Assembly: GCA_020026435.1 (NCBI GenBank)
Contig: JAHHQK010000009.1
Span: 1-61,955 of the forward strand
Reading direction: 5' to 3'
DNA: 61,955 nucleotides
Source: Alistipes sp.
GTDB lineage: Bacteria > Bacteroidota > Bacteroidia > Bacteroidales > Rikenellaceae
In this document: positions 25,905-34,095 of the stretch, piece after piece
Position numbering within the stretch: position 1 is the stretch's first letter
Layout: each line of letters starts with the position of its first letter
Position numbers and translations under genes: made by a program
The notes under the pieces: model-generated
What the model saw: the letters and a program-made list of their open reading frames with translations, nothing else
The model's database searches: none
What the model was told of the DNA's origin: nothing

Positions 25905-26825
25905 ATGGGAAATATTAAAGGTTTTGTATATGGTATCCTGACCGCCGTCACCTTCGGACTGATTCCCCTGTTCACCCTGCCGCTGATGACTCACGGCATG
26001 GAGTTCGACTCGATCCTCTTCTGGAGATTTCTGATCGCCACGCTGGCCCTCGGCGGTCTGATGCTCTTCAAGGGAGAATCGTTCCGCATCACGGCAAGGG
26101 ATATTCCGGGCCTGGTGCTCGCGGGATTCTTGTACACAATGTCGGCCATGTTCCTCTTCTGGAGCTACAAATTCATGGCGGCGGGTATCGCCACGACCCT
26201 CCATTTCACCTACCCGATCTTCGTGACCCTCGTCATGTGGATCTTCTTCCGAGAGAAGACCTCAGCCATCACCCTGGGCGCCATAGCCCTCGCAATTGGA
26301 GGTGTCGCCACCCTTTCGATCAACGGCGACGACATGGAGTTCAGTTTCCTGGGGCTGGTCATCGTCCTGCTCTCGGCCGTGGGCTACGGACTCTACATCA
26401 CGACGCTGCACACCTCCTCGGTCAAGACCATGCCCAGCCGCAAGCTGGCCTTCTATGTCTTTATCGTCAGCACGATCCTCTTTGCCGCCAAGGCAATGAC
26501 CAACGGCGGCATACAGGCCGTACCCGACCCCGTGTCGATGCTCAACATATTCCTCCTGGCCGTCGTACCCACGATTATCTCCAATCTGACGCTCGTCATG
26601 GCCGTCCACCATATCGGAGGGACCCTCACCGCCGTTTTGGGCGCTATGGAGCCGATTACGGCCGTCTGCGTCGGGGTGCTGGTCTTCGGCGAGCCGTTCA
26701 CCCCGAATCTGGCCGTGGGCATCGTGATGATCATCACGGCCGTGACGGCCATCATCCTCTCGCGGCAGTTGCAGGAAGCTCTGAACGGATTCCTCCATCG
26801 CCGGGGAATCATCCGCGGCAAGTAA
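25905..26825 (+). CDS. EamA/DMT-family transporter
   Basis: The 306-residue product is almost wholly membrane-embedded: ten predicted hydrophobic segments in two halves, the EamA repeat pattern (first half with FWRFLIATLAL, FLFWSYKF, TYPIFVTLVMWIFFREK; second half with AVLGAMEPITAVCVGVLVFGE). Members export metabolites or drugs across the inner membrane; the substrate is unknown. Between the halves a short loop (INGDDMEFS) is typical. The gene stands alone, 96 bases behind the channel gene, and is followed by a strong terminator. Confidence 0.9.
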   Translation: MGNIKGFVYGILTAVTFGLIPLFTLPLMTHGMEFDSILFWRFLIATLALGGLMLFKGESFRITARDIPGLVLAGFLYTMSAMFLFWSYKFMAAGIATTLHFTYPIFVTLVMWIFFREKTSAITLGAIALAIGGVATLSINGDDMEFSFLGLVIVLLSAVGYGLYITTLHTSSVKTMPSRKLAFYVFIVSTILFAAKAMTNGGIQAVPDPVSMLNIFLLAVVPTIISNLTLVMAVHHIGGTLTAVLGAMEPITAVCVGVLVFGEPFTPNLAVGIVMIITAVTAIILSRQLQEALNGFLHRRGIIRGK

Positions 26826-26843
26826 GTCCTCCCCTGAACATAC

Positions 26844-26897
26844 GAAACCCCCGTTGTCCGATTTCAGACAACGGGGGTTTCCCATACTTTTTTTTTT
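26844..26897 (+). terminator. Strong terminator after the EamA gene
   Basis: GAAACCCCCGTTGTC (26844-26858) pairs perfectly over 15 bp with 26867-26881 around an eight-base loop; ten T follow six bases later and run directly into nine G (26898-26906). Confidence 0.9.
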
Positions 26898-27031
26898 GGG
26901 GGGGGGAGAATGACGGCCCGATTCGGAACCCGGAAGCGAGATCTTCTCTTGAGGAATTGCAGACGGATCACCCGTCCCGGATCTCGTCAAAGGCCCGTCC
27001 CTAAAGCGGGACTCCCCCTCCCGACAGAAAG

Positions 27032-27049
27032 AAAGGGGCTGTCTCCCGA
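27032..27049. repeat. Short dispersed motif, copy 1
   Basis: AAAGGGGCTGTCTCCCGA recurs with one change at 31579-31596. Both copies are non-coding. GGGCTGTYTC-like ends occur in some Bacteroidetes insertion sequences, but no element is visible here. Confidence 0.45.
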
Positions 27050-27070
27050 TAATTCGTCGAAAAGGAATGA

Positions 27071-28933
27071 TTACTCCACCTCAATCAGGATGGCGTCGGT
27101 CTGCACGGCCTCACCCTCCTCGACGAGGATCTGTTTCACCTTACCCGAATAGTTAGTCGTGATGGAGTTCTCCATCTTCATGGCTTCGAGCACCAGCACC
27201 TCCTGGTCGGCCTTCACCTCGTCACCGACCTTCACCTTGATCTCGATGACACGTCCGGGCAGGGGTGCCACCACCACATTGCCGGTGATGACCACCTGGG
27301 GCTTCTCTTCCTCGACCTGAGGTTTCACCTCCTCAACCTTCTCGGCGGGTTTGCCGGCCGCCTCGTAGGCCTTCACCTTCATGTCGGTCAGGAACTTCTT
27401 GGCCACCATCGGGAAAAGCTCCAGCAAAAGGACCTCCTTCTCGGTTTCGGCCAACTTGACGCCTCCGGCTTCGGGCAGTTCGGGATTGGGCTGGTTCTTG
27501 TTCTTCGAGGTATCATAGGGAGTTTCCTCTCTCACACCGCAGATCTTGAAACGGAATTCGGGATCGATCTCCACGGGAGTCTTGCCGTACTCGCCCTTGA
27601 CCAGACCCACAAACTGGGCGCTCTTGTTGGAGTACATCGGACGTCCGGCCTTCTCGTCCATAGCGCAGCTAACGGCCTGACCGCCAACAATCTGCGAGGT
27701 AGGTGTAACCAACGGCGGCAGACCTGCGGCCAGACGCACCGTCGGGATCAGTTCCATGGCACGCGGCATGATCGACTCGGCCTTGAGCTGCTGCAACTGG
27801 GCCACCATGTTGGAGTACATGCCTCCGGGGATCTCGGCCTTGCGCACCAGCTCGTTGGGAGCGGGGAATCCGAAGTGGGCCTCGATCTTGCGGCAGGCGT
27901 CGATCGTAGCCTGCTCGTCGTCGTTCCGTGCGGCCTTGATGGCGGCATCGAACAGAGCGTCGATCTCGGTGGGCAGCGTGTCGGTCAAGGGGTTGAAGGC
28001 CTTGGGCTCGGGTTTCTCGGTGTGGAACACCGACTCGTTCAGTTCCTTGCGGATCTCACGCAGTTCGACATTGATCCTGGCCACAGCCTCCATGTTGACG
28101 CCCAGGTCGATACCCAGTTTTTGGCAGAACACATAGATCAGCTCCAGAGCGGGCGCACCAGTACCTCCGGCGAAATACCAGCAGTTGGTATCCACGATAT
28201 CGACACCGGCGATGATGGCCGCCAGGACGGATGCCAGGCCATAGCCCGGCGTGCAGTGGGTGTGGAAATCCACGGGAATCAAAATGTTCTTCTTGAACAG
28301 ACGCACCAGGTTGGCGACTTTGCGCGGCGGAATCAGACCCGACATATCCTTGATGGTGATCATGTCGGCACCCAGCGCGGCCATCTGGCGGGCCTTGTCC
28401 AGGAAATACTCGTCGGTGAATACCGGACGGGGGTTCTTCTTGCCCATCAGACGGGCGAAGAAGCCCAGCTCGGGGTATTTCGGGTCGACCGTATAGCAGA
28501 CGGCGCAGTCGGCGATTCCGCCATATTGCTTGACGTACTTGATGGTCGACTTCACGTTGTTGACATCATTCAGCGCATCGAAAATTCGCATGATACCCAG
28601 TCCGCTCTCGATCGCATTGCGGCAGAATCCATCGATGATCTCGTCCTTGTAGGGGGCATAACCGAAGAGGTTGCGTCCACGCGACAAGGCCGTCAGTTTC
28701 GACACGTCGCCCACCGCCTTATGGATGGTCTCCAGACGTGTCCACGGGTTCTCGTTCAGATAGCGCATGACCGAATCGGGTACGGCACCGCCCCAGACCT
28801 CCATAGCGTAAAAATTGGCGTCCTTGTAGAACGGCAGACAGCGATCGACCTGAGCTTGATTCATACGGGTTGCAAACGACGACTGTTGTCCGTCACGCAA
28901 CGTCAGGTCCCTGATTTTGAGATTTCTTGCCAT
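27071..28933 (-). CDS. Oxaloacetate decarboxylase alpha-type / pyruvate carboxylase subunit B (biotin-dependent)
   Basis: The 620-residue product joins a carboxyltransferase domain to a biotin carrier. Residues 1-300 form the HMGL-like TIM barrel with LTLRDGQQS, VWGGAVPD, the metal/substrate segment MITIKDMSG and HTHCTPGYG. A PYC_OADA-like domain follows (to about 480), then an acidic Pro/Glu-rich linker (about 525-535) and a C-terminal biotinyl domain with the acceptor Lys586 in EAMKMEN. It moves CO2 between biotin and pyruvate/oxaloacetate. No membrane beta/gamma decarboxylase subunits or biotin carboxylase are next to it, so which complex it joins (Na+ pump, two-subunit pyruvate carboxylase or transcarboxylase) is unresolved. 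A palindrome overlaps its promoter region. Confidence 0.9.
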   Translation of the reverse strand: MARNLKIRDLTLRDGQQSSFATRMNQAQVDRCLPFYKDANFYAMEVWGGAVPDSVMRYLNENPWTRLETIHKAVGDVSKLTALSRGRNLFGYAPYKDEIIDGFCRNAIESGLGIMRIFDALNDVNNVKSTIKYVKQYGGIADCAVCYTVDPKYPELGFFARLMGKKNPRPVFTDEYFLDKARQMAALGADMITIKDMSGLIPPRKVANLVRLFKKNILIPVDFHTHCTPGYGLASVLAAIIAGVDIVDTNCWYFAGGTGAPALELIYVFCQKLGIDLGVNMEAVARINVELREIRKELNESVFHTEKPEPKAFNPLTDTLPTEIDALFDAAIKAARNDDEQATIDACRKIEAHFGFPAPNELVRKAEIPGGMYSNMVAQLQQLKAESIMPRAMELIPTVRLAAGLPPLVTPTSQIVGGQAVSCAMDEKAGRPMYSNKSAQFVGLVKGEYGKTPVEIDPEFRFKICGVREETPYDTSKNKNQPNPELPEAGGVKLAETEKEVLLLELFPMVAKKFLTDMKVKAYEAAGKPAEKVEEVKPQVEEEKPQVVITGNVVVAPLPGRVIEIKVKVGDEVKADQEVLVLEAMKMENSITTNYSGKVKQILVEEGEAVQTDAILIEVE

Positions 28934-28963
28934 TGTTTATGATGTTTAAGGTATTTGATGTAC

Positions 28964-28989
28964 CAAATATATTGTTATTGAAATAACAA
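28964..28989 (-). promoter_or_regulatory. -7 box with an adjoining 18-bp palindrome upstream of the biotin-dependent decarboxylase
   Basis: On the minus strand TATATTTG (28964-28971) is a perfect -7 element 31 bases before the ATG. Immediately upstream lies TTGTTATT-GA-AATAACAA (28972-28989), two 8-bp arms with a two-base spacer, exactly where the promoter spacer should be. It looks like an operator for a dimeric regulator. Confidence 0.55.
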
Positions 28990-29292
28990 AATTAACAAAC
29001 AATTTGAAAAACCAAACATTTTATCGTTTTTTTTCGTCAAAAACACCATTCTCATCCTCATGGGGGATTTCCGGGCGGTTTTCGGCATCGGGGAACACGA
29101 TCCGGCAGAGGGGAATATCACGGGGCTTCTCCCTTACCTCCAAGAGCGGCAAAGAAGCAAGGAAGGGCTGCGTCCCGGTCGGAGGACGAGGGGAACGGAG
29201 GGTAAAAGAAGAAAGAGGAAGAGAGTGAAGGTTTTGCCGAAAGAATTGAAAGAGCAACGCCAAAGACAGAAGACTATTTTCCTCCCGCTCCG
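28990..29292. other. Spacer with no recognised gene
   Basis: This purine-rich stretch on the plus strand contains only short frames without family features and no clear terminator for the AI-2E-family gene. Confidence 0.5.
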
Positions 29293-30321
29293 TCACAGAG
29301 ACGAATCGGAAAAGGGCGGATCAATATATCCGCGCTTGAAGAGGTCGAGGCAGAGGGTGAACAGGGCCAGCATCAGCGGGCCGAAGATCAGTCCCAGGAA
29401 TCCGAACAAGGGCAGTCCGACGATCACGCCGAGGATGGTGATCAGCGGGTGGGTATCGGCCATTTTCTTCTGCATGACCATACGCATAACGTTGTCGATC
29501 TGCGTGACGAACAGACCTCCGTAGAGCATCAGTCCGACACCCATACCCCACCGCTGCTCCAGCATCAGAAACACCGCCAGCGGAAACCACACCAAGGCCG
29601 CCCCCACCACCGGGAGTATCGTTGCAAAGCAGGTGACAACACCCCAGAACAGAGGTTCCCGCACCCCGAAGATCAGGTAGCCGAGATAGGCCGCCACACC
29701 CTGGGTCAGGGCCAGGAGCGGGATGACGATGGCATTGGAGCGGACGATCAGCACCACCTCGGCCATAATGTCGCGTTTGTCGGCACGGCTGAAAGGCATC
29801 AGGGCACTCAGGTAATGTTCCATCCTCCGCCCGCCGATGAGCATGAAATAAAGTACGAAGGGCAGGATGAAGATATTGACCCCGAAGCTGAAGACATTCT
29901 GCACGAGCCACTGCCCCAGGCCCGTGAAGTAGCCGATCAGCGAGGAGACGTTGCCCGCCCGCCACAGATCGAACCCCGTCTTGGAACGGACGTATTCGGC
30001 CGTATAGTCCAGGTATTGGGTGATCTGACGCGGGTTGAGCGTCAGATCCTGCAAACGGTCCACCAGCAGCCACACCACCAGCGACAAGGGCACGAGGAAC
30101 ACCATCACGGCTTCGACATTGAGCATCAGAGCAGCCACACCCCGTCGCCAATGGCGGCGGATCGTGAGGTAGCGCATCTGACCGCGCAGCAGGATATAAA
30201 GGGTCACTGCTCCGAGCAGGCCGCCGAGCAGGGGAATCAGTTCGAGGAAGATCACACCGCCCAGGCCGAAGACCATCACCATGAGCGAGTTACGCCAATA
30301 TTTTTTTCTGATGGGTTTCAT
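29293..30321 (-). CDS. AI-2E family (PerM/TqsA-like) membrane protein
   Basis: The 342-residue product has about seven to eight membrane segments in the AI-2E arrangement: an N-terminal hairpin (MVMVFGLGGVIFLELIPLLG), a central amphipathic stretch (about 95-130), then a C-terminal core with FILPFVLYFMLIGG, LLALTQGVAAYLGYLIFG, FATILPVVGAALVWFPLAV and the ending ITILGVIVGLPLFGFLGLIFGPL, which is highly characteristic. Family members have been linked to AI-2 export or Na+/H+ antiport. A luxS gene occurs in this window, so AI-2 is probably made, but the genes are 24 kb apart and not linked. The start is the ATG at 30321. Confidence 0.9.
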   Translation of the reverse strand: MKPIRKKYWRNSLMVMVFGLGGVIFLELIPLLGGLLGAVTLYILLRGQMRYLTIRRHWRRGVAALMLNVEAVMVFLVPLSLVVWLLVDRLQDLTLNPRQITQYLDYTAEYVRSKTGFDLWRAGNVSSLIGYFTGLGQWLVQNVFSFGVNIFILPFVLYFMLIGGRRMEHYLSALMPFSRADKRDIMAEVVLIVRSNAIVIPLLALTQGVAAYLGYLIFGVREPLFWGVVTCFATILPVVGAALVWFPLAVFLMLEQRWGMGVGLMLYGGLFVTQIDNVMRMVMQKKMADTHPLITILGVIVGLPLFGFLGLIFGPLMLALFTLCLDLFKRGYIDPPFSDSSL

Positions 30322-30330
30322 ATTCGCACC

Positions 30331-30360
30331 GAAGTTTACACACTCCGTCCCTGCTGCAAA
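30331..30360 (-). promoter_or_regulatory. Possible promoter of the AI-2E-family gene
   Basis: On the minus strand TTTG (30357-30360) and TAAACTTC (30331-30338) are 18 bases apart; the -7 box deviates at two positions from TAnnTTTG. Confidence 0.35.
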
Positions 30361-30746
30361 TCACGTACCATCCCCCCTCCGGACGACGATGGAGTATATA
30401 TTAGTGTGTCTTCAACTGATGGTCCCCGATCTTGGCCTGGCGGCAGCGGCCTCCGCCACAGCCCGCAACGGTGGCCGTTCTCCGCCATAGGAATTTAAAT
30501 CGGGACAGAACTTTTCAGGGACAATCCGTCCGATCTTGCAAAGGACACTTGCCCGCCGTGCATTCACCGCCTGCCGATCCTTCAAGTCTCCCGCCGCCTC
30601 CCGGTTTCTGGAGCAGGGAGACGGTCCGCAGGGCATATCACCCGCTTGGGTCAGGCTGATGCACAGATCGGAGCAGGTCGGGGCTTCTCTTTACACTTTT
30701 GGGGAGAATACGGTCGGGAATTATTCCTGCCCCGGGCATCCGGACA

Positions 30747-30824
30747 TTCGCCACACGGACATATCAGAAGCGGCAGGCAGCATCATACGCCACGCGGGCA
30801 TACCAAAGGCGGCGGGCAGCATCA
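30747..30824. repeat. 39-bp tandem duplication, two imperfect copies
   Basis: 30747-30785 and 30786-30824 align without gaps with about eight differences and share GGCAGCATCA-type ends. The period is a multiple of three, but no convincing gene covers it. Confidence 0.75.
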
Positions 30825-30838
30825 AGCCACCCGCCGCC
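30805..30838 (-). terminator. GC-rich hairpin after the HAD hydrolase gene
   Basis: GGCGGCGGG (30808-30816) pairs with CCCGCCGCC (30830-30838) around 13 bases. On the minus strand only three T follow, so termination efficiency is uncertain. It begins 26 bases after the stop. Confidence 0.55.
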
Positions 30839-30864
30839 TCAGGATTTTCGGATCTGAAAACCGA

Positions 30865-31458
30865 CTATTTGTTCAGCAGCATCTCGCCGAGCTGTCGGCA
30901 GGAGCTTGCAGGATCGGCATGATTGAAGACATGGCCGGAAATGCCCAGTTCGCCCGCCGCCACGATATTGGCCTCGCGGTCATCGATAAAGAGCGTCTCG
31001 CGGGGATCGAGTCCATAGCGTTCCAAGAGAATCTCATAGATGTGGCGTTCGGGTTTCACGACGTGCTCCTCACACGAGACCACCTCGCCGTCGAACAGTC
31101 CGTAAACGGGGAACTTGCGCAGGAAGTCGATGAACTCCAACGACATATTTGAAAGCACGTAGAGCTTGTATCCGGCCTTCTTCAGCTCGCCGATCAGCGC
31201 TTCGGTCGCGGCAATCGGACGCTGCATGGAGATAGCCGTATGGAGAAACTCCTCGCACTGCTCACGGCTGCAACCCTGCTCGCGGCAGAGGTGCTCCTTG
31301 ACCATGTCCAGCGTCCAGGTCCCGCGGTCATATTCCTCCCAAAAATGAGGCATCTTCGGCGCGCGGATAAACGAGAAAAATTCGATGAACTCGCGCGACA
31401 ACTCTCTCTTTTCACGGGCGAAAAGCACTCCGCCCAAATCGAATACAATGTTTTTCAT
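30865..31458 (-). CDS. HAD-family (subfamily IA) phosphatase
   Basis: The 197-residue product is a haloacid dehalogenase-like phosphohydrolase. Motif I is FDLGGVLF (residues about 6-13); in this variant the second catalytic Asp of DxD is replaced by Gly, as in many YihX-like members. Motif II is YVLSNMS (about 106-112), motif III the Lys in VVKPERHIYE, motif IV FIDDREANIVAA. A four-helix cap lies between motifs I and II. Substrate is unknown; family members act on sugar phosphates such as alpha-glucose 1-phosphate. The ATG at 31458 directly precedes KNIVFDLGG; a longer frame upstream is not used. A TATCTTTG -7 box (31465-31472) lies only seven bases upstream, without a well-spaced -33 box. 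Confidence 0.88.
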   Translation of the reverse strand: MKNIVFDLGGVLFAREKRELSREFIEFFSFIRAPKMPHFWEEYDRGTWTLDMVKEHLCREQGCSREQCEEFLHTAISMQRPIAATEALIGELKKAGYKLYVLSNMSLEFIDFLRKFPVYGLFDGEVVSCEEHVVKPERHIYEILLERYGLDPRETLFIDDREANIVAAGELGISGHVFNHADPASSCRQLGEMLLNK

Positions 31459-31578
31459 ATACTGCAAAGATAGGTGATAGGGAAAAAGACAGGCACAAAG
31501 TCCCTGTGTGGGGGAGGCTTTGCCAATCCACGTCCTACGAGGGGCAAAGATACGAAAAGTCAAGGCAGAAACAAACGC

Positions 31579-31596
31579 AAAGGGGCTGTTTCCCGA
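31579..31596. repeat. Short dispersed motif, copy 2
   Basis: AAAGGGGCTGTTTCCCGA matches 27032-27049 with one change. Confidence 0.45.
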
Positions 31597-31667
31597 ATTG
31601 GAGGATGTAATTTATTGTGATGACGCACCCATCGAAACGAAAATGTAAATTATTGTAATTTTACGCT

Positions 31668-31859
31668 CGTCGGGACGGGTGTTCCCGCCCCTTGGCGCTG
31701 ACCGTTCCCCGACCGATGTGTTTTTACTGAGAAATAATGCATGACACAGTTTATTTTACACTACCTATCGGAACGGGTGTTCTCATCCTTCGTTGCCGTT
31801 CCCGTCCGATATGTTCTTGGAGAAAATAATGCGTGACTCTACCCATTTCACACTACCCC
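31668..31859. repeat. Imperfect tandem duplication of about 95 bp
   Basis: Unit 1 (31668-31765) and unit 2 (31766-31859) share, in order, ACGGGTGTTC, CCGTTCCC, CCGAT-TGTT, GAGAAA-TAATGC-TGAC and TT-CACTACC, with a few short gaps. Identity is roughly three quarters by eye. No reading frame is conserved, so it may be a degenerate RNA or mobile-element relic. Confidence 0.7.
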
Positions 31860-32111
31860 AAATTGTTTTTGTCTCCACCTTCCGTCCTCACCTTTTATAT
31901 ACTCCTGCAGGCTCGGCCCGTCATTGCTCTTCGACCGACAAATCGGTCCTGCGAACCTGTTTCGCGCCTTATCCACGATCTGCATCTTAGACAAAATCCC
32001 CTACCTTTCCTCGGCCGCAGACCCGTCCTGCAAATTCCGCGGACCGCCGCCTCCGCACAAGCCGACCGCCGCCAACGCTGCGCGTCCTTCCTCTGCCCCG
32101 AAGTTTATCCA

Positions 32112-32149
32112 CAAAAAAAACAGGAGCTGCCGCAAGGGCAACTCCTGTC
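32112..32149 (-). terminator. Terminator of the nqr operon
   Basis: ACAGGAGCTGCC (32120-32131) pairs with GGCAACTCCTGT (32137-32148), one G-T/mismatch position, and the minus strand continues with eight T. It starts 41 bases after the nqrF stop. Confidence 0.9.
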
Positions 32150-32189
32150 ATCTGTCTGAACCGCACCAAGGCGGCCGTTTATACACGCA

Positions 32190-33455
32190 CTACGAACCGA
32201 AGTTATCGTAGAGAATGTTCTCGGAGGGAACTCCAAGGCTGTCAAGCATATTGACAACCGACTTGATCATCATCGGAGGTCCGCACATGAGATAGATACA
32301 ATCCTCGGGAGCCTGATGGTGCTTCAGATAGTTCTCGTAGAGCACGTTGTGGACAAAGCCCGGCGTGTACTTGACACCTGCGGCATCCGCCTCGGGATCG
32401 GGACGGTCGAGGGCCAGGTTGAACGAGAAATTGGGGAACTCCTTCTCGATGGCGTGATACTCGTCCAGATAAGGAACCTCCTTCAGAGCACGTGCACCAT
32501 AGTAGAACGATACCTTGCGCGAAGTCTTCACCGTCTTGAACAGGTGCATCAGGTGGCTACGCATCGGGGCCATACCGGCACCACCGCCGATGAAGATCAA
32601 CTCGGTATCATCCGAGAGGTTATCCGGCAGGAAGAACTCGCCGTAAGGACCCGAAATCGTGATCTTGTCCCCCGGCTTGCGCGAGAAGACATACGAGGAA
32701 CAGATACCCGGGTTCACCTTCATGAAGCCGCCGTTGACACGGTCGAACGGAGGAGTGGCGATACGGATATTCAGCATGATGATGTTACCCTCGGCCGGGT
32801 GGTTGGCCATCGAATAGGCACGGAACGTCGGCTCGGGGTTGGTCGTCACCAGATCCCACATCTTGAACTTATCCCAGTCGGGACGGAACTTCTCGTCGAC
32901 ATCCATGTCCGAGAACTTGATCTGATCATACTGCGGGATGTCGATCTGAATGTAACCGCCACTGCGGAACTTGAGGTTCTCGCCCTCGGGAAGTTTCACG
33001 ACAAACTCCTTGAGGAAGGTCGAGATGTTACGGTTGGAAACAACCGTACACTCCCACTTCTTGACACCCAGAACAGCCTCGGGGACCTTGATCTTGAGGT
33101 CGTTCTTTACCTTCACCTGGCAACCCAGACGCCAGTGGTCTTTGGCCATCTTACGCGAGATGAAGCCGGTCTCCGTGGGCAGGATGTCGCCACCGCCCTC
33201 AAGCACCTGGCACTTACACATACCACACGAACCACCGCCACCACAGGCCGACGGAAGGAATACTTTGTTGTTGGCCAACGTAGCCAACAGGGTCGAGCCG
33301 CTCTCGGTGGTGATGACCTTTTCGCCATTGTTGATGTCGATGGTCACCTCTCCCGACGAGGTAAGTTTCGCCTTAGCATAGAGAAGCAGCACGACCAACG
33401 CGAAGATAATCACCAAAAAGGCGATGATCGCAACGAATATTGTTAACAAATCCAT
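32190..33455 (-). CDS. nqrF: Na+-translocating NADH:quinone reductase subunit F
   Basis: NqrF is the NADH-oxidising entry subunit of the sodium pump. The 421-residue product has one N-terminal membrane helix (about 2-26), a ferredoxin domain with [2Fe-2S] ligands Cys71, Cys77, Cys80 and Cys112 (an extra Cys82 is present), an FAD-binding domain with FRAYSMANHP (the RxYS flavin motif) and an NADH-binding domain with GGGAGMAPMRSHL and MCGPPMMI near the C-terminus. The length is normal for the family. It is the last gene of nqrABCDEF, 20 bases behind nqrE, and is followed by the operon terminator. Confidence 0.97.
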   Translation of the reverse strand: MDLLTIFVAIIAFLVIIFALVVLLLYAKAKLTSSGEVTIDINNGEKVITTESGSTLLATLANNKVFLPSACGGGGSCGMCKCQVLEGGGDILPTETGFISRKMAKDHWRLGCQVKVKNDLKIKVPEAVLGVKKWECTVVSNRNISTFLKEFVVKLPEGENLKFRSGGYIQIDIPQYDQIKFSDMDVDEKFRPDWDKFKMWDLVTTNPEPTFRAYSMANHPAEGNIIMLNIRIATPPFDRVNGGFMKVNPGICSSYVFSRKPGDKITISGPYGEFFLPDNLSDDTELIFIGGGAGMAPMRSHLMHLFKTVKTSRKVSFYYGARALKEVPYLDEYHAIEKEFPNFSFNLALDRPDPEADAAGVKYTPGFVHNVLYENYLKHHQAPEDCIYLMCGPPMMIKSVVNMLDSLGVPSENILYDNFGS

Positions 33456-33475
33456 TTCCGAATCTCTTGTTTAAA

Positions 33476-34084
33476 TTATAACTGAATGCCTGAGAACATC
33501 ATGAAGGCGATACCCATCAGACCCGTGATGATGAAGGCGATACCGGGGCCCTTCAAGGCTGCGGGGATGTGCGAATAGCTCGTACGCTCACGGATGGCAG
33601 CCATCATCACGATAGCCAGCCACCAGCCCAAACCCGAACCCAAACCATAGACGATCGTCTGCCACAGCGAGGTCAGCTCGCCGCCGTCGACCTTCTGCTG
33701 CATGAACAGCGAACCACCCATGATGGCGCAGTTCACGGCGATCAGCGGCAGAAAGATACCCAGCTGGCTGTACAACGTGGGCGAGAACTTCTCGACCACC
33801 ATCTCCACCAGCTGCACGAAGGCAGCGATCGTGGCGATGAACACGATGAACGTCAGGAAGCTCAGGTCCACACCCTGGAACAGGGCGTCGGCCTTCAGTA
33901 CATATTCATATAAGAGGTAGTTCAACGGCACGGTCATCACCATCACGAACGTAACGGCGGCACCCAGGCCGAGGGCTGTTTTCACGTTCTTCGATACGGC
34001 AATGTAGGAACACATGCCAAAGAAGAAGGCGAAAACCATGTTGTCGATAAAGATCGACCTAATGAAGATATTCAATGATTCCAT
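33476..34084 (-). CDS. nqrE: Na+-translocating NADH:quinone reductase subunit E
   Basis: NqrE is an integral membrane subunit with six helices, paired in inverted topology with NqrD. The 202-residue product begins with the conserved NIFIRSIFIDNMVFAFFFGMC, containing one of the membrane Cys residues that take part in the intramembrane Fe-S centre, and has the second half-site in FLPLIAVNCAIMGGSLF (Cys in the mid-membrane NCAIMG motif). The ending GLMGIAFMMFSGIQL is typical. It lies 11 bases after nqrD and 20 before nqrF. Confidence 0.96.
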   Translation of the reverse strand: MESLNIFIRSIFIDNMVFAFFFGMCSYIAVSKNVKTALGLGAAVTFVMVMTVPLNYLLYEYVLKADALFQGVDLSFLTFIVFIATIAAFVQLVEMVVEKFSPTLYSQLGIFLPLIAVNCAIMGGSLFMQQKVDGGELTSLWQTIVYGLGSGLGWWLAIVMMAAIRERTSYSHIPAALKGPGIAFIITGLMGIAFMMFSGIQL

Positions 34085-34095
34085 ACGCTAACCTC

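Larger units (their letters stand above)
30361..30864. other. Gene-free spacer with local duplication
   Basis: Short frames here have no coding features. The stretch contains a 39-bp tandem duplication (30747-30824) and the GC-rich hairpin downstream of the HAD gene. Confidence 0.5.
31459..32111. other. Gene-free spacer of about 650 bases upstream of the HAD gene
   Basis: It contains a second copy of the AAAGGGGCTGTYTCCCGA motif (31579-31596) and a roughly 95-bp imperfect tandem duplication (31668-31859). The rest (31860-32111) is pyrimidine-rich on the plus strand and without coding features. Confidence 0.5.

Noticed and set aside
4733..30321. LuxS and the AI-2E-family protein as a dedicated quorum-sensing pair
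   Set aside because: The genes are 24 kb apart with separate promoters, and AI-2E-family proteins have other proposed roles; linkage is not supported.
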